A stretch of 64,000 bases of DNA from Aquatica leii (Eukaryota; Arthropoda; Insecta; Coleoptera; Lampyridae). Under the pieces are notes generated by a model, which did not search any database, was not told where the DNA came from, and saw only the letters and a program-made list of their open reading frames with translations. Within the stretch, counting starts at the first letter, position 1; the number at the start of each line of letters is the position of its first letter. This document shows, piece after piece, positions 22,601 to 31,600 of this stretch. The translations under genes and the position numbers were made by a program. The DNA lies in the NCBI GenBank assembly GCA_035610365.1, contig CM069432.1, forward strand, positions 12,524,001 through 12,588,000, in the 5' to 3' direction.

Positions 22601-25600
22601 AGCCATTAATTACAAAAATATATAATAACGATGACAAGGATAGTAATAATTCTATTACAATTAATGAAATGCTGTAATAATCTTAGTAGCAAAAAGTTAA
22701 AGTGAAATAATTGTATTATTTGTATTCATGTCTATGATAATAAAATCCTTTTGTTTAAAATTTATCTAATTTAACTTTATTTAACCAATTTCTGAAAAGT
22801 TGCATGTATATCAATTAATTGATGTTCATTAAATTAGCAGTCTTATTAATTAATAAATACTATTTTAATGAAATCATATACATTGACCGATAGTTACAAT
22901 AAAAAACTGAGGTTAACCTTAAATATTTTAAATTTAAAATTAGATAAATTTTAAACAAAAGGATTTTATTATAATAGACATGAATACAAATAATACAATT
23001 ATTTCACTTTTTGCTACTAAGATTATTACAGCATTTCATTAATTGAAATAGAATTATTACTATCATTGTCATCGTTCAAACAGAAACTGCGGTTAACCTT
23101 AAATATATTAAATTTAAAATGTCATCGTTCAATCAGATACTGAGGTTAACCTTAAATATATTAAATTTAAAATGTCATCGTTCAATCAGAAACTGAGGTT
23201 AACCTTAAATATTTTAAATTTAAATTAATAACATATTTCAGAATTTATACTCTATGTCAATTAATTCCACCCAAGTATTAGAAAAATAGATATAATTACT
23301 TACTTTTGTTAAAAATCCACTGGAATTAGAATTAAAATAAAACCTTTGATTTTGTTGATCACTTTAGTATTGATATATTATTTATCACGTCGCTATTGCG
23401 TTTCCGTAACCGAAAAAAAAGATGGCGCGTAACGGAAAAATGTGACGGTAAAGTTTTTTCCAACGCCGATAAAGAAGTTTCACTTCAATATGTCATTTAT
23501 AATTTGATTTATAATTAAAATAAATTTTAAAAAGTTCCTTTAGCTCGAATATATTTAAACTGCATGCCCAAATATAAAATTGCTGTTTTAATTATCCTAA
23601 ATTTTTAATATTTCCGGATTAAATTAAAGTCAATATTCCGATTTTTTTTTGTAAAAGAAGTATTATCATCATTTGAACGTAATTAGTGGTTGAACAATTG
23701 TAATTTTAATTCCCATTACAAATTCTCATAACATTTATTCATAGTTTGCGTTTTTTCATATAAAATGGATTTTTATGAATATAGGTAAAATCCAATGTTC
23801 AATTGTTTTTTCGATTACACTGTCGTAATACACGGAAAAATGCTTCAACTTTGCTGATTTAACCCAATTTATGGATGATATTGAACCTACTAGTTGTTAC
23901 AAGCTTTTGCTGGTTTTACGAACCTGCACGACCAACTCTCAATAGTCGGAGAGATAGGGGGTTCATAGATACATAAAGATAATTAAGGGCGCCAGAGCTT
24001 ATCCCAAAAGCGACGTCTGTCCGCTCACAACAGAATGGTGGCACTTGTAACAAGATGTTAGGTTCGTAATTCCTCTACTCAACTGTTCAAGTAGTTAAAA
24101 GTAATTAGTTGGTAACTATAGCCACAGGAGACAGGTATGTTGTCATAAAAGAATAACTAACCACAATAACAATTTTAATGTAGAACCGCTGATGATTATC
24201 ACAGAATATAAGACTTCTTAATACAGAAATGCCAGTAGCATAGGCAACACACTGTACATAAGTAAACTACAGTAAAAATATATAGCGAAGAATAGTGTGT
24301 AGCAAATATCGTTTACATAATTAGTAATATGGCTTTCACATTAAATTATCACAATTATTAAGGGTAGTATACAGCATACGTAGTATAAGCAAATTTACTA
24401 CTTAAATGATATCACAATTACGGTAATCAGTTCGGAAATACTATTAGTGACAGTTCCGTGAGTAACCTCGTTGACGACGAAAGAAAAACATATAAAAGCA
24501 CTTACCATCAATACAGGAATTTCCGCAGGTGCAAAGGAAGTACTTCCCCCGACACATAACCCTGTAAATAATTTGAATCGCAATTCGTGTCAACCTAATA
24601 TCTCACGAAATCCAAATCTACAAAGTCATTACTTAAATTTAAAAGTATACATATAACACAACCCGAAAATCGGATGCTGTTATACCCCTTTTCGTTGGTT
24701 TAATTAGTTATAACCATAAGCTGTCTGAAGAAGAAATTAGTATCGTCCATCCAAATCTTTGTCAAGGTTCCTTCCCTCGTACATAGATATCGAATACTGT
24801 AGCAATCTTTGACCGGGAAACTCCGCAAGACCCCCAATTTCGCAGCGTGAAACCGCCTTACGCTGATGCTCGTGTACGGCAACGTGTTCACGTATCTAGC
24901 GGTCGTTTGCGATAGCCATTTTTCGATAACGTACCAGATGTTAAATGAAGGAAAGTAAAATGGCTGTTAGAAGGAAAACAGAATTACGATCGAAATTGTT
25001 ACTAAAAGACGACAATCGCTTACCCTGTAACGCGTTGAAGCAATCAGATCCTTTTCTAATTAGAATTGGTTTTCTAGATGATAAGATATAACATAGCTAT
25101 TCCATGCGTACAGACCATTTTATAACATGCCCGTGTGACGACTTTCCATAAAATAAATCGCGCCGAGAAACGAACGTTAGAGGGCGTAAACCCGAATCTA
25201 CTTTTACGTTGAAAATACATAGGCGTGCGCCAAGGAAATTTCGTCCGTAGCCACATAAGCGTGCATAAAGAAAATTCGACCGTAACATAGTTCAAGTATT
25301 AGACATAAGAACGGGTTTGTAGACCCCACACAAGTAACATGATTTTTTTATATTTTTGCGTTTTGAAAATTTTTTTTAATACTTTTCCTAAAATTTTTAT
25401 TTACATTTATACACCATGTAAAGTACGCAATGGCAAACAAAAATTAAATAAAAATTTTTACTTGTGGCTAAAAATGTTCCATAAAAACTCAAAAACAAAC
25501 TAAAAAAATGCCAAAATTTTAAACGTTGTTCCATATTATTAGAAACAAATTTATGTGTCGCAATAGTTGCCCCACCAAATTTCGACGCAATGCAAAAATT

Positions 25601-28600
25601 CTAAGCAGACAGGGTGGTTCCAGGCGCAGGCAGAGTCACCGCTTTAAAGATATATCATGTAAAAATAAGATCATTTGGATTCGTTACATTACATTTCAAT
25701 TATTTTGGAAAACCTAGGATTATTGATTGTAAAACTAGTATAATTACCTACTAAACAAAAATTTACAAATATTTTTCTATTTTTATTACTAGTACTTAGC
25801 GTATTGAAACCAAAATCAAAGATTTAATTAAAATTTGAGAAGAAAGAATACAGAAATTCTCAACAAAATTACGCTTAAAGCAGTATTTCCAGAGACCCGA
25901 AATCCCGTTCTTCTGGGGGGTAATCTATACCCCTAGTAATGCTCCCTTCTGTTCAAGACTCCGCCATTACTAAGTAGGGTATATAAAGGGGTTACTTAAA
26001 ATTCATTTTGTAGTCTATAATAATTGTTGTTGTTTTGTGTGTCAATTTTGTGCAAAATGCCACGTTTTCCTAGACAAGCAGAGTTTATCACTAGAAAGTA
26101 GAGGGAAGATATGCTTTACGAGTATGTGGATTTTTTATCCGAGTAATTGCTGCACGTATGGATTTAGCGGTGAAATAATTTTTTATTTTGCTTTTGATAA
26201 TTTTTTTTCATATTAGCAGTCTTTTCAGTTTTAAACATGGGTATATACCTACACTTATTTTATAGGTATTATAAGATGTATAATTCAGATTGCACAATTA
26301 TTCACTTACATCACAGGAAATTGTTTATAACGCAATTATAAAAGCTTCAGTCACATAGCAATTGGGTGCAACCTTTTTGTGCAATTTTATTTGCAATTTT
26401 TTTAGCGTTCTGTATGGGAAATTAGACTTGGTTTTATAAAGGGAGATAAGTCTCCTTTAATTTTTCATACGGATAGTTTAAAATAAGTAATGGGAATTTA
26501 TACTGCAATTGTTCGACTAGTAATTACGTTTTAATGGTTATAATACTTTGCAAAGAAAATTGGAATGTTGACTTTAATTTAATCCAGATATATTAAGACT
26601 TTTAGGCTAATTAGTACAGTAGTTTCATATTTTATCATTATTCGAGCTATAGATGGAACTTATTTAATCATAAATAACAATTAAATTTTTTTAATTACTT
26701 AAGCAGAGAATATAAATAAATAGAAAACTCGGCGAAGAATTTAAAACTTTAGGGTACAATTTAGAAACATGTTCTTTGAACGCTTGAGGCAGTGCTTATG
26801 AAGAATGGTTAGTAACCTCGTAATATCGCTGCAAGTAATGTCTACAATGCCAATGTTGTCAAATTTAACTAGGCGTTTTGTTATACCGTAAGTTTGGTTG
26901 CCTACCGTGCAGGTCGCGCTGTAAAGTGTCCAATTACTTTTTTGAGGCAGTGTACCTTAGTATTATGTCCGTCAAAAGTTTCCCACACAAATTCGTTTGG
27001 ATTAACGTAATGCCAGGCCGAGTTTGACATTATAATTTCTCCGGGACTAGCTTTTTTCTCAGCAAGTTTCACATCTAAAATCGGTTGTCCCACAACAACA
27101 TAATGTGACATTTTTGAATCTCCTATTATCGAAAATATTGCAGACCCTGCAGCTATAGCAATTTTTACTGTAATATCAATATTCTATTATAGTCTACTGC
27201 AGAGCAACATTCAAAAATAATAAACCTCTGAGGCAAACGCCAGCATCCGTTTCATAAGTTCCCAATGTTTTTTGAATCATAATAGCTGAATCTATAGCAG
27301 CATGAACAACGTCTTGCATGTAACTGTTTGCTGTACATTTCCACATAGCAAGAAATGCATCACCAGAAAACTTGAGTATATCACCATTGTGCGATAATAT
27401 TTCTTGAACCATCGACCCTAGATAACTGTTTAAAACTTGAGTTAATCTTGAAGGGCCACCTTTTCCACTTTTATTATACATTTCACTGAGATCAGTAAAG
27501 CCTGAAACAAAGTATTTTTATGGGTTTGGTAATTTTTGTTAAAGTAATGTCTACGATACATTGCAATAACGAGCAATTCTTAAGAGAACCGCGACCGTAC
27601 GTAATAATGCCGGACCTAAGTAAGACGATCCCTAACTTCAACGGTACAAGCGACCGAGAAGCCATGGAGTGGTTGGATATAAATACCAGCGCAACTCTAC
27701 ACAATTGGTCGGAGGAGATTAAGCTAGAAACCGTGCGAATTCACCTAGTGGCTGCTGCACGAGATTGGTACCATATGCGGATAAAAAGGGTCCAAACTTG
27801 GACAGAGTTTGAATACGAATTCAAAGCAACATCGATTTACGTGAGAGCGTGACAGTATCCTGGAGACGCATGGAAAAGCGTACTCAACTGATGCGCGAGG
27901 ATGTGGAGATGTATTTTCATGAAAAACTACGATTGTGCACTATTTTAAAATTGACATTTAGTGAGAGCAAGGAGCAAATAGTGTCCGGGTTGTGACAGAA
28001 GACATTTATACCATGGTTAAAGGTGAAAAAGCGTCATGACGCAAATGACTCATTGCACGACATTATGGGATTACAAAGAGTGACTCGAACGGGAAAAGTG
28101 CTTTATCGAAATTGTTCCGACGGGAATAGTTCGAGCGAAAAAACGCGAGACGCGACACCAATAAAAACGGAGAATACGAGTGGATAACCAAGACAGAGTG
28201 TACGTTGTTTTAACTGTGATTCGAAGGGACATTACGCCAGTGAGTGCCCACGACCTAGAGATTATAAAGCATGCTTCAGATGTAAACAACCGGGTCACAC
28301 CAGAGAGAATTGTACTAAGCGAACCGAACCGGTAACGAGCACACCTAGAAATGAGCGACTAGCGGATCGGGGCGGACAAAACAACAGCCCTGCTAGCAGA
28401 AACGGTGTGATGAATATTTGTGTACCTCAGACGCGAGATACGGTAAGAAAATTCCCGCGAGAAATCACAATAAGCGGCGAAACAGTAAACGCTATGGTGG
28501 ATACAAGCAGTTCGATCTGTACAGCGCAAGCGACGGTATTTAACAAACTTTTTGCTCCTCTGAGATTACTGCGACCAACCAAGAAATATACTGGGTTGGA

Positions 28601-31600
28601 AGGAGAGTTCAGCGAGATGCTGCAATCGTAAGGCTAACGCAACGATCGAGATCGACGGTGCACGCGTACTTGGAGTTGAAGTGTTCGAGATACCGAACGA
28701 GGCACAACCCATTGGAGTGTTAGTAGGTAGAAGCTTCACAAAAGATGCCAACATCGCCTATGCCAGAATCGATGACAAGTTAGTGTTCGGAGAGCGAAAC
28801 GAGTTTCCATTCAAGGCTTTAGAAATAGAAGAAACTACCCAGCGCGTGAGGATAACCACAAAGAAAACCAACGTGTTGATTGCTAACAGCGTCAATCTGG
28901 TGAGAGCAGTGTGCGAGGACGTACAGATAATGGTTCCTGTGATGAACGCAACTGACAAAGACGAGGAAGTTCCAGCCGGTGCAACGGTAGGGTACCACAA
29001 ATGCAAAAATAAACCCAGAGACGAGGAATGGGTAGAAGAGCCCGTGGAGATGCTGAACGTAGATAACGACGTGGATGTAGGAATGAAAAGAGAATTACAC
29101 AAGTTGTGCACCGAATTTCGCAATTGCTTTGCTTTTAACTTACGCGAATTGGGGTGTACAGATTTGATGAGGGCGACAATCAAGGACAAGGGCGTTTCAG
29201 TGCGGTCAAAGTCCTATCGTGCGAGTATACCAGAACGTGAGACAATAAACAAAATTGTTAATGAGTGAAAGGCGTGCGGAATAGTGACAAAGACAAATTC
29301 AGATTATGCAAGCCCAGTGTTGTTAATTGCGAAGAAAACTGACGAACCGCGTTTAGTAGTGGACTACCGAGCCTTAAATAGAAATACGGTCAAAAGTAAC
29401 TTTCCGATTGCAACACTCGATGAGCAAATGGAAAATTTGAGCGGGAGTAGATTGTTTACAACGTTGGACCTAGCGCACGGTTACCTTCAAATGCCGATGA
29501 GCGAGGAGTCGAAGCCGAAAACTGCGTTTATTACTCCAGACGGAACAGGTCAGTTTGAACGTTTAATTTTTGGTCTAACAAACGCGCCATACGAGTTTAG
29601 CAAACTCATCAACATGATGCTGGGACCCTTGAGAAACAAAGTAGCGATGTCCTACCTGGACGACATTATGATTCCAGCACGAGATTGGGATGATATGCTA
29701 CGGAGATTACGGTTGGTGTTTGAAGCCTTGCGACGAGCCAAACTTACATTGAAATTACGCAAGTGCCATTTTGGTCGTAAGGAAGTGGATTATTTGGGAT
29801 ACATAATTAGCGCAAGCGGGGTACGACCGAGGCATAACAAAACGGTCATGATAGCAAAGTTTCTCCGACCGACAAACGTGCATGAAGTGCGACGCTTCCT
29901 TGGATTGACTTCATACTTTCGACGTTTTATCCAAAATTACGTAACGAGAGCGAGATACCTTAGCGATTTGACACGCAAAGCGACCAAGTTTAAATGGAGC
30001 TTCGAGGAGGATGCAGCCTTCGAGGATTTGAAAAGACCCCTAGTGAGCCCTTCCATCTGGAAACGGTATGATCAGACTGCAAGCGTGACTGCGTTGTTTA
30101 CGGATGCATCGTCCGTCTGATTAGCAGGAATATTGATGCAGAGCGAAGACGAGAAGGAATTACATGCCGTTTACTACATTAGCAAAAAAACAAGCGAGGT
30201 CGAGAAAAATTATCACTCGTTCAAGTGATGGCGATAGTGTATTGTGTGAATAAGTTACGTAATTTTCTAATCGGGGTATAATTTGTAGTGTACACAGACT
30301 GTCACGCTTTAGTGTATCTTGACGCGCAAAAGACAAAAAATTCCCAAATTGCTAGGTGGTGTTACCTGCTGAGTGAGTTCCATTTGGACCTAGTGCGAAA
30401 ATGATGCATGCAGATGCGTTATCTCGAGCGCCCGTTGAAGAAGATACGGACTCGATGCCGACCTTGTGCGACAAGGTAGAAGTGTTACAAACAATGAACG
30501 AAAGTGATCATATAATTATGATACAGAGTAGTGATAGGGACCTAGTGAATAAAATCGAATTATTACAAAAGAGCGAGGTAAAATTAACAGCTGGAGAAAA
30601 GAGCAAATTCAAGGTTATGTTTTTAAAAACGGTAAACTTTATCGCGTATGTGAGGTGAACGGACGCGACAAACACCTGTATGTGATATCACGTGCGATGC
30701 GCAAGAGTGTCGTTGTGAAGAATCATGATCTATTAGGACATGGCGGAGTAGATCGCACGTGTGCCAACATTAGAACGCTGTATTGGTTTCCGCAAATGAA
30801 ACGTTACGTTAGACAACATATAAATATTTGTGCTGAGTGTTTATTGAGTAAAGTGCCAGGAGGAAAGCGGCCGGGTGAATTGAATCCGATTGAACCACCG
30901 AGGCGATCATTTTCGCGGCTGCACATCAATCATCTGGGTCCCTTCGTTAAAAGTAACCAGGGCAATAGTTATTTGTTGGTAGTGGTGGATGCTCTAACCA
31001 AATATGTTAAATTATTTGCAATGCCGAACACGAAAACGGAGGCAACAATAAAGCAGAATTTAATGAGCGAGTACGGGATTCCCCATTAAATCGTAAGTGA
31101 CCAAAGGACGAACTTTACCTCATCGAAGTTAGCGTACTTTGTGGCCAAGTATGGAATTCGACACACTCTTAATGCGAGCTAGTGGCTTAGAGCAAACAGC
31201 TAAGTGGAACGAGCCAGCCGCACAATTATACCAGCGATAATGGTAGCGATGGAAGATGAAACGAGATGGGACAACAATTTGCGGGAGATCGAGAGGAATT
31301 TGAATGTCGTGCCAAACAAAACGACAGGTAAATCGTCTTTCCAAGTACTACACGGATATCTTCCAAGATTTGTAGACGGTTCACTGTCATCGTACCTAAA
31401 GGGCCGAAAACATCCAGAAGGAGATCCGGGAAACAATTCTGCAGGAGCAAAGAAAATACAAATCGCGATGTGAAACGATTCAAGGGTGTTACTTACAACA
31501 TTGGAGATATCGTGATACTGCGACGAGTATCTACTGTGACAGGTGGGAGCACAAAATTACAGCCAAAATACAGAGGCCTTATGGTGGTTACGGAGGTCTT

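Larger units (their letters stand above)
23525..26690. mobile_element. Inverted-repeat-bounded element interrupted by a solo LTR
   Basis: Sequence at about 23525-23720 recurs inverted at about 26480-26690, with shared blocks including GGATTAAATTAAAGTCAA, CGTAATTA.T, AATTCCCATTAC and AGTTCC..TAGCTCGAAT. The arms are roughly 200 bases and about 75-80 percent similar by eye. The interior holds solo LTR B and an unexplained stretch 25292-26480. Confidence 0.5.

Noticed and set aside
23068..23225. CRISPR-like 52-base repeats
   Set aside because: Tandem without spacers, AT-rich, eukaryotic context.
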